A stretch of DNA of 64,000 nucleotides from Numida meleagris (lineage: Eukaryota > Chordata > Aves > Galliformes > Numididae), in the NCBI RefSeq assembly GCF_002078875.1, contig NC_034421.1:3907076-3971075 (forward strand). The letters run 5' to 3'. The translations under genes were made by a program, and so were the position numbers. The notes under the pieces are model-generated. The model did no database searches. It saw only the letters and a program-made list of their open reading frames with translations, and was not told where the DNA came from. Shown here piece by piece: positions 50,881 to 61,525 of the stretch (its first letter is position 1; each line of letters opens with the position of its first letter).

Positions 50881-53800
50881 GTAATTCTCATGGCAGTGTG
50901 TTTTTTAGTAAAACAGGCTCTGGACTGAGGTCTAGCAGGAAATAAAATTGGTATTTTAATATTTTGTTGACCTTACATTTGAACCTTTCTTCAGAGAACA
51001 GAACAAAAAGGGTAGAAGGGGGTTGTCTTCCAAATTAATTCAGCTGTTCCTCCCCATTAATGTAAATTCATCAAACAGATATTTTTAAACATGGATCTGA
51101 TTCTGAATCCCTTGTGAAACTATACATTTAATCAGAAGTTGGGGAAACACAGTAGTAAAATCCCTACTGGGCAGCTTCCACATCTTGGCTTTTAGCTGCA
51201 TTAAATCCTGATTAACTCCCGGCTTGCTTACATCTAGTTTTAATATGGCAAGTGCCTGTATTTCTGAAAGAAGCCTTTCAGGAGCTCTGCTATGCATCGT
51301 CTGTCGCAAGAGCTGGTCAGGGGGCCAAGGACATCCCTGGGCACACAGGCAGGCAGACATCTTTACTGAGGTGACAAAAGGGAGAGGGAAATAACACTAA
51401 AATCAGTGCTGCGTGCTGGACTTCCAACTCCAAGGGAAGCTTTGGGCTTATGATTTTTAAGGGGACGTTCAGCCAGTCTTGATGGAGGGATGGACCTGTT
51501 TCCACCATCACCTCTCTGCTGGAATTTTGCTGGAGCAGGGAGGTTGTCATTTGAAAATGCAGTTATCGTGTATGTCATGTTCTGACACAGCAGTACAAAG
51601 GAGCGCGCTGGACACAGTGTAGAGTTTTTTTTAGGATTTTTAGGATAAAAGAGACGTTTTGGAACAGTAAGCCAGAGCTGATTGTGTCAAGTCTGGCTTT
51701 TATCTAATAGTCACAGAAGCAACTGTGCGAGTGTCCCGGACAGGTTATTGCTCTGGCAGTGATACAGGTGTCGGTGTTGATCAGAATTCATGCCCATGCA
51801 TTTCTGTAGAGCACTGCAGAGCGAATTCAGCACGCGATCCTTTACTCTCCTTCCGACTTCAGAAAATACAATTTTAAAGACTGTGCTGTGTGGTCTGTTT
51901 TCTGCTAAAGCAATTTAAAGTGGTTTATGCTTAATGAGAAAACAGCTCTTCCCTCTACAAAGCTGTGCTCCGGGTTCATTTGTAGCACTGAGTCTCTGTT
52001 GTATTTATCACCTACTGGGTGAAGTTTGGTTCCAGTCCTTTTTCTTTATACTCTGTTTCTTAGAATTATTGCTTTGCAGCTTCCCTGCCCCTTAAGGAGC
52101 AGAGACAGATTTCACTGACTTATGGTTTTGGTTTAAACTCTCCTATATTCATAAGATTTTATTGTAACTAGTTTAATTTTGCTGCTGTGGTGTCAGATCC
52201 AGCCTAATGCAGTACTTAAAGCAGCCTCTCGGTTAAGGTAGAAGATTCTTAAATACAGTTACAATAAAAGCAAGCAGCAATCATTGGGGAATCATATTAA
52301 AATAGAAACACTGCCTTTATTTAGTAGCTTATCTGCTCTCTTATTTTTAGATGTTTTATTTATTTCTTATCCAATTTTAGGGGGCTGTCAGGGAATGAAG
52401 TTATGAAAAGGCCTGTAGATAAGAACAAGCAGATGAAAGAAAGCAGAAACAAATTGGTTACCCATTACTTTTATTTCCTTCTGATGGAACAAGACACTTC
52501 AGTTGCAGGTGTTTACTCAATGTGTCAGCAAAGCCTGGAAGATTTCTTTATTTATGAGTTTCTTTCTAGTGCTGGGGGATGGATCTCTAATTCTAAACAG
52601 GAAGCCAAATCAAAGGATTAATAGTTAATGCATAACTTTCATTCAGCCTTAGAATTCCTGAATGGATCCGGCCATAGTTTAATTAATCAAGAGATGGGTT
52701 CTAGGGGGCAGTACAGGCAGGATTCAAACCTAAGCATTCTTGGAGTGTATCCATCGTTCCTGAGTCTCTGCGAGTACTGCTCCAACAGGCTATGCTCGTT
52801 CATTTGCATACGTAACGCATTTATCAAGTGTGCACATGAGTAGTGACCTGATAATGAGCTGCACTTCATTGGTGAATAATACAGCATGGACTAAATAAGG
52901 GGTCTTGACTATTGGAAAAATGAAATTGTGGTGGTAGAAGAGGTTTGTTTTGAAAACAATTTGGAAAAGTCAAATAGAGACCCTCGGTAGGTGGTAATAA
53001 GAGCTTTGGTGGATTGGTGGAACGAGAATTTTTGCTATTAACAGGTAGAATAGAGTTGGCGATAAAAAGATGCATCAAAGATATCACAGACATTGAGTTC
53101 ATCGTGGCTTTTATATTTATTTATTTTGCAAATATGTAAATTTTTGCCTTTCATAACAAAGGAAAATAACACTGTGATAGTTGACAAGAGCTGTATTAAA
53201 AAACAGTGGAACTTAGAACAAAGGCACGTACCCAGTTCAAATTACTATTTGTGACCTAGAATATTATTTCCGAATATTTCTGAGAGCACATCTCAGTTTT
53301 TTTAATTAAAATCACACTAACATTTGAAAAAAACCTCCATGTCTAGTACTGTAGAGTAGTACTGCATGAGCAAGGAGAACAGCCTGTGGGTCGCACTGCA
53401 GTTCCTTCTGGATGTGGCAGAAAGCCTCCTGACATCTTCATATTGTTCCAGCAAAGATAAACCGAGGTGGTTCCAAACTCTGGTTTTATTAGCTGCAGTT
53501 GTTATAAATTTTTAAAGGGTAGCATGTTCCTCAGTTGGCAGAGTAGCAGTTTGGGGAAGATTTGTTGCAGATTAGATAAGAGCGCATTTGTTTTATCGCT
53601 AACAGTTTGAAGATTAAGGAATTTAAGGAGTCTACTCGTGAGCAAACCAATTTGAAGACTGAACTAATCTCAAATTCTTTTGCTCCTGTTCTGCAAGTTC
53701 TGTTATTGACAAACTGCAATCACTATTTTTAAATGATTGTTCTGTGGGAAATTATGAATTTCAGGAGCTCAGAAGAACACAAGAACGATACTGCTCTTTA

Positions 53801-54589
53801 AGTCAGAGGCAGTCAGAAAGTAAAATCCCACAAGGGGATTTCAGGGATGTCCAGCTCCGTCTGTGACGTTCATGAGAAGTTCCTGTTCTCTCGGTTCTGC
53901 AAACAGATGTGTTCCCTGGGTTGTTACAGGATTTTAGAACGCACAACAGCAGCTGGCAGCAGTGGAGTTGGTCATACCACAGTTTCCCAGATGTTTTTCC
54001 TGCATCAGGATTTTTCCTGTAGCTGAGAACATGCAAAGCACAGAGGAAGAAACTAGGAGGAGCTTTTCATCTGCTTCTGTTTTAACTTTATATTCATGCA
54101 AAGAGAAATCCTGCTTCAAGGACTCTGCTATGCCCGCACGTTCCAGCACAGGCAGCCTGGCCTGCTGTCGAGAGTTGTGAACTTGGCTACCTATGGGGCA
54201 CTCGCAGCTTTCCAGTTCCACTTCTTTATAGGATATTCACCAAATAAATTAGTTTATGCTAATATTAGAGAAAGGCTTCCATCTAAACATCTAAACATCA
54301 ATTTTCCTCTTCAATATGCAGGCTTGAATTTGAGTGAAGCAGGAATTTCAGCTCTGGAGGAGCCCCTGGGGCTTTCTCTGTTCTTTCTGACTTTCATGTA
54401 TGTATCTAGCATTAGGACACACATCTCCAATGCAGCTTGAAGGGTATGTAATGGATGCTGACTGCTATCTTTTGAATGTTAAAATCAGTGACCATGTAAC
54501 TCTGCGTGAGGGAAGTTAGAACAGTATCACATTTTGCAGGCTCCCAGGGGCTTTGCAGAGCTGCTATCTTTTCAATGATGTCTGTAGTG

Positions 54590-54609
54590 CAAAAAAAAAA
54601 AAAAAAAAA
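54590..54609. repeat. Poly(A) run
   Basis: About 19-20 consecutive A, followed by an A/C-rich stretch. No retroposon body was recognised next to it. Confidence 0.9.
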
Positions 54610-54799
54610 CCAACACCAAAACACCCTTAAACCTTCAACAACTATTAAAAGCATGCATTTATATTCAAATATTCGTTTTCCCCTTTGGCTGTACTTGATC
54701 TTTTAGTTAAGATCACTCAAACACCAATACAATATCTGAACAGCGTAGTATCTGTTTCTTTCAGTCTGAGATGTGACCCCTCTCACTGCGTAGGATGCT

Positions 54800-54866
54800 G
54801 CACTGCCAGTGGGGTGAACTCGGTGTAATAGGTCCTTTCCTCTTCCAACTATTGTGATTCTATAAT
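54800..54866 (+). mobile_element. CR1 LINE 3' tail (short, diverged)
   Basis: The segment ends in 'aggtcctttcctcttccaactattgtgattctat', which follows the CR1 tail 'aggtcccttccaac...attctgtgattctat'. A weak 'ggggtgaactcggtg' lies before it, where CR1 has the turn to the tail. Only about 65 bases can be assigned, so the copy is short and old. Confidence 0.65.
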
Positions 54867-57800
54867 TTAACTCAAGTGTTTGACCTGATACCGACAGAAT
54901 ACTGTCATTCCTAGAAATTGCTGTGTCTTGGGACCTGTGTCTGGCATGTTATATAGTTTGGAAGACATTGTAATTTCACCGCATGCATTAAATTTCAACA
55001 CGTGATTATTTTCACCTGCGACAATAAATGTTCAAATTCGCCCTGTGATTCAAACCAAGCCTTATAAATATGTAATAGAGTCATTTATACAGACGACCAG
55101 AATACCCTTTCAGAGCGCCATCTGACCCCTCCAAATACTGCTGCAGTTTTATGGCCTCTTTCTGAAAGTTATTCACCAGGTGGTGCATAGAACCCAAATG
55201 CAGACTCTGGGAATTTTTCACTGGTAGCTTATGCTGGGCCTACAGCCCTTCAGGCACACTCCTGGTGTGCAGATCGTACATCTGGCTCGTCTAAAATGTC
55301 AGGGGGCTAGATCTTGGTGCTCTGTGACCTGGAACTAGAGCCACTTTGCCTTAATTTCTTCTATAGTCTGACTTCAGTTGAAGCCACAGACCCTCACTAC
55401 CCAATAGCAAAACCAGCACACTGGAGCCTGCAAAGGACCTTCTGAGCACTTGTGGTGCTAGCACAAGGGGCATGCGTATGGATAAGGAGCACAGCTTGCA
55501 TGGAGACCACTGCTCCATATCACTCAAAGCCCTAAGGGTATACCTGCACCAATACTGTTGTGATTCTCTCTTCCCAAGACGAATTTTCCATGCATGTTAG
55601 ACTGAGGATGTTGCAGCACTATTGTCCATAGGCATTCTAGATCTTCCAGAATTCCCTTACAGATTAGCGCTGTCTTGCAGTCCAGGCTTATCTCTAATTC
55701 CAGGCAGCTTCTGTTCACTAAAATTCAGTACACTGTGAGTCTGCTTCTGGAAGCATTTCTGTGTCTGTGCTCATCACCTTAAAGTAACATCTGACAACTC
55801 TGTGTGCAGTTCTTGCCTTAGTCTCTACCCCTCTTTCACCAGTGATAGTATTTGGCCAACTTCCAGCTGCTAGAGCTCAGTTCAGCAGGCTTTACTGTAA
55901 GGGAAAATCTGGATCTGGTCTTGAAGAAGACTGGAAGCCACATCTATTGGCAGACCTGCACACTGAAAGTCCTCTGGGAATTGCCTGTGGCCTTTAGATT
56001 GCATTTTTCTGCTGTTCATGCCCTTCTTCTGCCTTGTTTGCTTCAATTTCCTCCTGCTTCTTTCAAAAAAGCTGATGTAAACCTTCCTTTTATAACATTA
56101 CAGTCCTGTTTGCTAAGTGTCAGTTAGCAGTGGCTTGAGGTTCTTTGTCAGGCTATTCATTGCTTGACAAGCTCAAGTAAGCATGCCTTAATACAGTAAG
56201 TTTCTCTGAGGGCAGCATAAGAGCCGATATGGGATTTTAAGGAAGGAGCACAGACTGCAGGATAAGGTTTTGGGAGAGACACTGGGAAAACAGACTGCGT
56301 AAATATGCCAAGAGCTGTGCAACAGTAGTTCCTAAGGAGTGGTCTTGGAGTTACGAGTGTCTTTGAGGTCACGTTAAGGTGCTTTGCAGCTGAACTGCAG
56401 GCCCATGCTGGAGATAAATCTTCAAATTTATTACTGGTGTATGAATATATTGCTGATGTAGGAGAAAGTTTGAGAGCTGGCTGCTGTTGCCAGGTTTAAA
56501 AACTGACCTGTTAAGATCAGAGTGCCATATAGAAAGAGAAGGTGCAAGAGATGCATTCACTAACTCCCTAAAAGGGGGAAAATACTGACTGAGGAGGCAT
56601 CTGTAGAAGAAGCCCAGAGCTAGAAGTGAATGTCTAGGTGCTAGGGGTATAGGTCTGGATGCTGTTTTTCTCCTTTGGGTGCTGGTTTGTCCACCTTTCC
56701 CCCCTGACTCCCCTCACAATCAAAAGAAATTGACGCAGAAGGAAAGAATCAAGTTTTATTTTAAGAGAGGTGGACAGATGGACGTGTGTGTGTGTATCCA
56801 TAGACACTTGTCTATACAAGTAAGGAGACCAAAAGCTTGGAGATCAAAAATTCTGAAACGTGGAATGCAAGTAGAACATCAGACAAGACTTGAAGGATGG
56901 AGTGGGATGGAGGAGAATACTCAGAGTTAGAATGCACTTAGATGCACTGCAGAGGGCTCAGCAATGTAGATGATCAAACATGTCAAACGCTGCATGCCAT
57001 CAGTGAATTTCAATTAAATGTTCGGCTTTCCAATTTGTTGTTTAGATTAATGCATGAGATCATATGCAATAAATCACAACTTATTATGTATGTTTATTAA
57101 TAGCTTTATATTTAGGCAGTGAGGATCAATAATGTTAACACATGGATATTATTAGAATACCATAAATCACGCAGCTCATTTTATTGGTTTTCCTGGATAA
57201 ATGAATATTCAGGCTATTTTGCAACCTCACCTCCTCCCCGTAAGATTTTGAAGACTGGTATTGATTGACTTTATTTGGAATGAATACAGAGCTGTAATCT
57301 CCATTGGTGCTCAAAAGAGGCCCCGATTCTGTACACTCAAGCAAGTATTTTATTGCAGTTAGCGGGAAGGAGTGCATTGCAGTGCTGGTGTTAACGATGT
57401 GTACCTGCCTGCTGATGTTCTGCTCTGTAAGATGAGGATGGCAACACATGCTGTGCTATAGGTGGAAGCAGGAGAAATAGGGGAGATTCGTGGGAAAAAT
57501 TCATACAATTCTGTTTTAATTTACGAAAATACTGATGTTCTATCAGAAAAAACAAACGGCACATATGGTTGGGGAATAGATTTGAGAGAAGATCAGCTCA
57601 GATGACTTTGTTGTCACTTGCTACGTTCTTTCAAACATCCTTGATTTCCTTTAATTGAAAATACAATAGCTTGTTCTTACAAGCTACTCATATTGTCTTT
57701 TCTGTATTATCAGAAACTTAGCAGTGAGTTTGTCTGTGCTACAACAGAACTCTAGTTATAATCAAATAAAATGATTCTAAAAACAGTACTCGGATGATAA

Positions 57801-58617
57801 TTACATCAAGTAGACTATGACAGTTTTTAGTTACCATGATGATTACTGCAACCTTAATGCCTATGGGACTTTGACACGATGCTCTTCAATTTTATGCTGC
57901 ATAGAAGAAAGAGTAACATGACTGTATTCTGTAACATTTCAGGAATCTTGTCTTTGTTTAATTAAACGTCTAATATCTTTTCTTTAGTCCTGATAATAAA
58001 GTGTGGACTTTTATGATTATTGCTATAACTTCAATTAAAGCATTAAATCTGTTTGCTTTCAAGAAATAAAACAGTTGAGAAGAATTTTTTTTAATTATAC
58101 AGCACTTATCCTCTGATGTCAGCTCTCTGACATGCTATGGCACTTTATTTGACATGCTTCATGCCTTCATGAGGTGGAATTCAGTTTAGATACTGAAGCA
58201 AACTATCCAATAAAACGCTATGTTGTAAATATAAACCTTTATAAACCTCTTGGGAAGGCCTTTCTGAATGAAGAATTAAAATGTTCCATGATTCAGACCT
58301 ATAAAATGAAAAGTAGTCCCTGCTCTGAGTATTAATTTGCAGTGCAAAATGCTAAATCTTACCTAACATTGACTCGACGCTTTGGAATTCATACTCAGCA
58401 AAGCGAGAATTTGTTGGCTTTTTTATGATGCTTTTACTACCAAAAAAAAAAAAAAAATCCTCTAAGTAGAAACTCAGACCAACTAGACAGTTCATAATAC
58501 ACCATATTAAATAAAATGCGTGCAGAACCATCATATGAATGTCATTATGTCAGCATGTATTTTTCATTTTGCTGTGGGTTTCTCTGCTTACTTTTGTTTG
58601 TTTCCTCTGTTCTGAAG

Positions 58618-58701
58618 AACCACCATATTTTACTGCTGAGCCCGAGAGCGTGATTTTGGCTGAAGTGGAGAAAGATGTGGACATCCTGTGCCAAGCAATG
58701 G
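58618..58701 (+). CDS. SDK1: SDK1 exon, start of fourth Ig domain
   Basis: This 84-base exon is phase 1 at both ends. It completes a GAA codon (g from the previous exon) and encodes EPPYFTAEPESVILAEV, then EKDVDILCQAMG. This is the A to B strand part of Ig4, with its first disulphide cysteine in ILCQA. EPPYFTAEPES is characteristic of SDK1; the SDK2 counterpart reads differently (EPPQF-type) as I recall. The acceptor tract is tttcctctgttctgaag and the donor is a strong gtgagt. The exon is symmetric, so skipping it would keep frame but break the Ig4 fold. Its tryptophan and second cysteine must lie in later exons outside the window. Confidence 0.96.
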
Positions 58702-59230
58702 GTGAGTGTGCACAAGTATTTGAACTTGAGTGAAATATACATATATCCTGTACAGAAGAAAGCATCTTATATCTCCTTCTCATGCCTTGAGGCGTATGCA
58801 TTACTGCTCGCTGTCTCAGATCCAGGTACAAGGTACGCAGAGGGCGTTTGTCCTTGGAAAATCTGCCCTTAATTGCTGCATAACCAACATTAGTCTTTGG
58901 AGCCCGTAGATTAGTTCAGGTAAAAGTATGGTTGTGGAAGCCATCGTTGCAATGCAAACAGTCATTATTTTCAGCAATTCAAACGTCCTCTTCTCTACAC
59001 ATTATGGAATTTCTATAGCTTCTGTCAGTAGCTCTGACATTTAAGGGTAGAGAAGAGTTCTGCAGGAGGACGAGTACAGGCGGTTTTTAATTGGCAAGTG
59101 TTTTAATTACATAAAGGCCTTCAGGTGTTAAAAATTCCACCTTAGACAAACTGCTGTTTAAGATTTAGTTCCAAAGGAATGGAAGCACATCCTATTTTAG
59201 CACTCCAGAAAGACAGGAGACATCATAGTG

Positions 59231-59340
59231 TTGTGATTAGAGCCGGCTTGACTCTGTCACTGAATTGCTGTGTGACTTTGGCAAGCTGCTTAACTTTTTG
59301 GTGTCTCAGTTTCCCTGATGCTACGTTTTACAGGCAGTAC
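59231..59340 (+). mobile_element. MIR-like ancient SINE relic
   Basis: The segment follows the MIR consensus in order. It has 'ttagagccggcttgactctgtcactgaattgctgtgtgactttggcaagctgcttaactt', then 'ggtgtctcagtttccctgatgcta'. The matching blocks are the 'ctctgccact...agctgtgtgaccttgggcaagt.acttaac' and 'cctcagtttcc' core. It is well within the range of ancient amniote MIR copies. Confidence 0.8.
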
Positions 59341-59754
59341 ACGTAAAAATGGAGCCTTGAGCTCCTTAAGTAAAAAGTATAGCGTATTTGTTAAAAAAAC
59401 ATGCACGCAGTTCTAACTGACAGCTTATTTGGATGGGCTCCTTCTTTAGATCAGAGCCAAAAAAAAAAAAATCTTGCATATTTATTTTATTTGCATCAGG
59501 ATTTAAGTGGTTTTTTTTTTGCTTTACATAGGAAAGAGTCAACACTGCTTTTCTGGAGGGAAGCTTTGCAAACATGTTAGTGCAATAAGCAAGCGTGCGT
59601 GTAAGGATGCTCCAGCTGATTTGGAATTTCAAAAGCCTTTGATGAGGTTTCTTATCAAAGACACTTATAGAAAAGAAGCTATCAGGTTACAAGAGACAAG
59701 GTCTTGTTGCGAATTAATCGCTTTTTAAAGAGAACAAATGCTCGGTTCTCAAAG

Positions 59755-59960
59755 CTGGGACCTGCTGTCAGTGGAGTTCCCCTGGATTCGGAGCTGTTCA
59801 ACGTACAGAGTGAACAGTAAGATGAGAGTGTTTGCTGATTGTATAACATTATTCAAAACAGCCAAAATTCAAACTTACTGCAAAAGAATCGCGAAGTTTT
59901 CAGATGATTTGAGCTGACTGGGCAGTAAGCTGGTAGATAGAATTTTTGAGTGAGGTGAAA
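59755..59960 (+). mobile_element. Decayed CR1-like reverse transcriptase fragment
   Basis: The sequence 'gtcagtggagttcccctggattcggagctgttcaacgta' can be laid along the CR1 reverse transcriptase block that encodes the GVPQGS...LFN region. A later 'gtttgctgattgtataac' resembles the FADDT block. Stops and gaps are frequent, so the copy is dead and old. The match is by eye and may be over-read. Confidence 0.45.
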
Positions 59961-61424
59961 TTAGCTCTTACTATGCAGAAAAGCTGTATCTTCTGCAAAC
60001 ATCGGTTCCATGTCAAGCAGTGGATGGAAATGCTGAGTGTTGGGAAGGTGGAAATAGTGTTCTGTCATTGGGCTGTTCTTGCTTTTAGTGCCTGAGCATC
60101 CAAGACAAGGCAATTTCAAAGGAAAGAGATGTGACTAGATAGACCTTCATTCTGGCCACGTACAACCAACTGTATGCTTATAATGTGTTAAGACAAATAG
60201 ACCAGCATTTTTATATTGGAGAAGATTTTTCAGGTAGCAGGATTAAAAATAAGCGTTGTATTGTTAGAGAAATAGAATAAAAAAACATTCTGAGATTTCT
60301 GAATAATGCTTCAATCCTACACAGCTATTTGGCAGATCTCTGACTCTCTCTCTGCTCACTGTCACTGGAAAAGCTTTCTGCTGCCTCGAATGTTCTTCAT
60401 GTGTTACCAAAAAAGAAGAAAAAATAAAATAATCCCAGAACATCAGGGAGAGAAGGTGTTGACTTTTAAACTCTTCCTTCTACCCTAACTCTTCCTTCGA
60501 GCAGTTTAGCTTCCGAAGAGATTAATTGGGTACTCATAAGTTATATCTGAGTAGATGAGGTCTTATTGGAGGCATGGGCACCTGGCCTAGAACAAATAAC
60601 TTCTTTCTGCTGAACTCTTCCTGTGTATGTCTGATGTGTTGATGAATGTGGTGCAGGAGCATGGAAACCTATCTTCGCATGGATTACTGCGCTGAGCATC
60701 GCTAACCCAGACTTGTAAGGGGCTTGCTCGTATATAGAGTATTAAGCAGAGGCCTTCTAATCCATTATTACACAGACCTAGCAGCCATTTATAAGCATTT
60801 ATAAAGAGGGTAAGTGAAGGTTGCTGTCTCCCTGCTCCAAGCTAGGAGCTAGAATAAGGCACGTGGGGAACTGCAGAGCTGCCCTGCACCTTCGCTGCAA
60901 ATAGGAAGACAGATTTGATTTCTCCCGGCCCCATCAGGTTCTGTGCACAAAGCCCATTTGCTCAGGCTTTGTGCACCTTGAATGTGTGAGAGACAGATTA
61001 ATTTCACAGTATAAGCAGAGATTAACTGTAAATAAAATTGCAACTTGCACAGACTAGCTTTATACTTCCCTGTAATGGAGTTTCAATGTATCAGACTGTG
61101 CAGTAACCATGCTCTGCTGTATATCTTCCAGCAGTTGCTGATGCTGCATGCATTTTCAATGGCTTTTCTTTAAATGCTTTTTCTTATTTGCTTTTAGAAG
61201 GTTTTGGGCTGAAGGCAGTGAGGGGGGTGTCTAGAGAGTGCAGTTAATTGGACTTTAGTTCTACCTGTTTAGGCAAGGAGATGGAAGGATGCTTTTGGGA
61301 CACCCCAGTCACCCACTGGGAGCTAGAGAAGACTATAAAAAATAAATAACAAAAATGACACAGTGAATATTTAGAGTCTTTTATCCAGATTCTTAAATAA
61401 GTGAAATTTGGCAGAGAGACAAGC

Positions 61425-61525
61425 ATCTGTTTCACAGATGGGGAAACTGAGCCTCGGCTTGCATAAATCATTTGCCAAGGTTACAGAGAAAGTGGCACAG
61501 CCCAAACCGGTCTGTCTCCTTCCCC
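61425..61525 (-). mobile_element. MIR-like ancient SINE relic, reverse orientation
   Basis: The + strand reads 'tttcacagatggggaaactgagcctcggcttgcataaatcatttgccaaggttacagagaaagtggcacagccc'. This is the reverse complement of the MIR core: 'ttttacagatg.ggaaactgag', 'acttgcccaaggtcaca', 'agtggcagagcc'. It is diverged but in order. Confidence 0.8.

Larger units (their letters stand above)
50881..58617 (+). other. SDK1: SDK1 intron between Ig3 and Ig4 exons (7.7 kb)
   Basis: This phase-1 intron runs from a gtaatt donor to a tttcctctgttctgaag acceptor. It holds a poly(A) run at about 54590-54609, a CR1 tail at 54800-54866 and an A run at about 58441-58456. A stretch near 57000-57450 looks like possible conserved non-coding DNA. 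No coding exon or RNA gene was recognised. Confidence 0.93.

Noticed and set aside
50625..50945. Open frame of 106 codons starting upstream of the second SDK1 exon and reading through its donor
   Set aside because: The real coding part is 50690-50880, bounded by splice signals. The extra residues at both ends are intron.
52700..52760. Sequence gcaggattcaaacctaag, like a tRNA-type B box in reverse
   Set aside because: No A box, cloverleaf or clear MIR flank around it, so neither a tRNA nor a SINE can be supported.
58539..58733. Open frame of 64 codons around the third SDK1 exon
   Set aside because: Only 58618-58701 is exon. The flanking codons are a pyrimidine tract and the start of the next intron.
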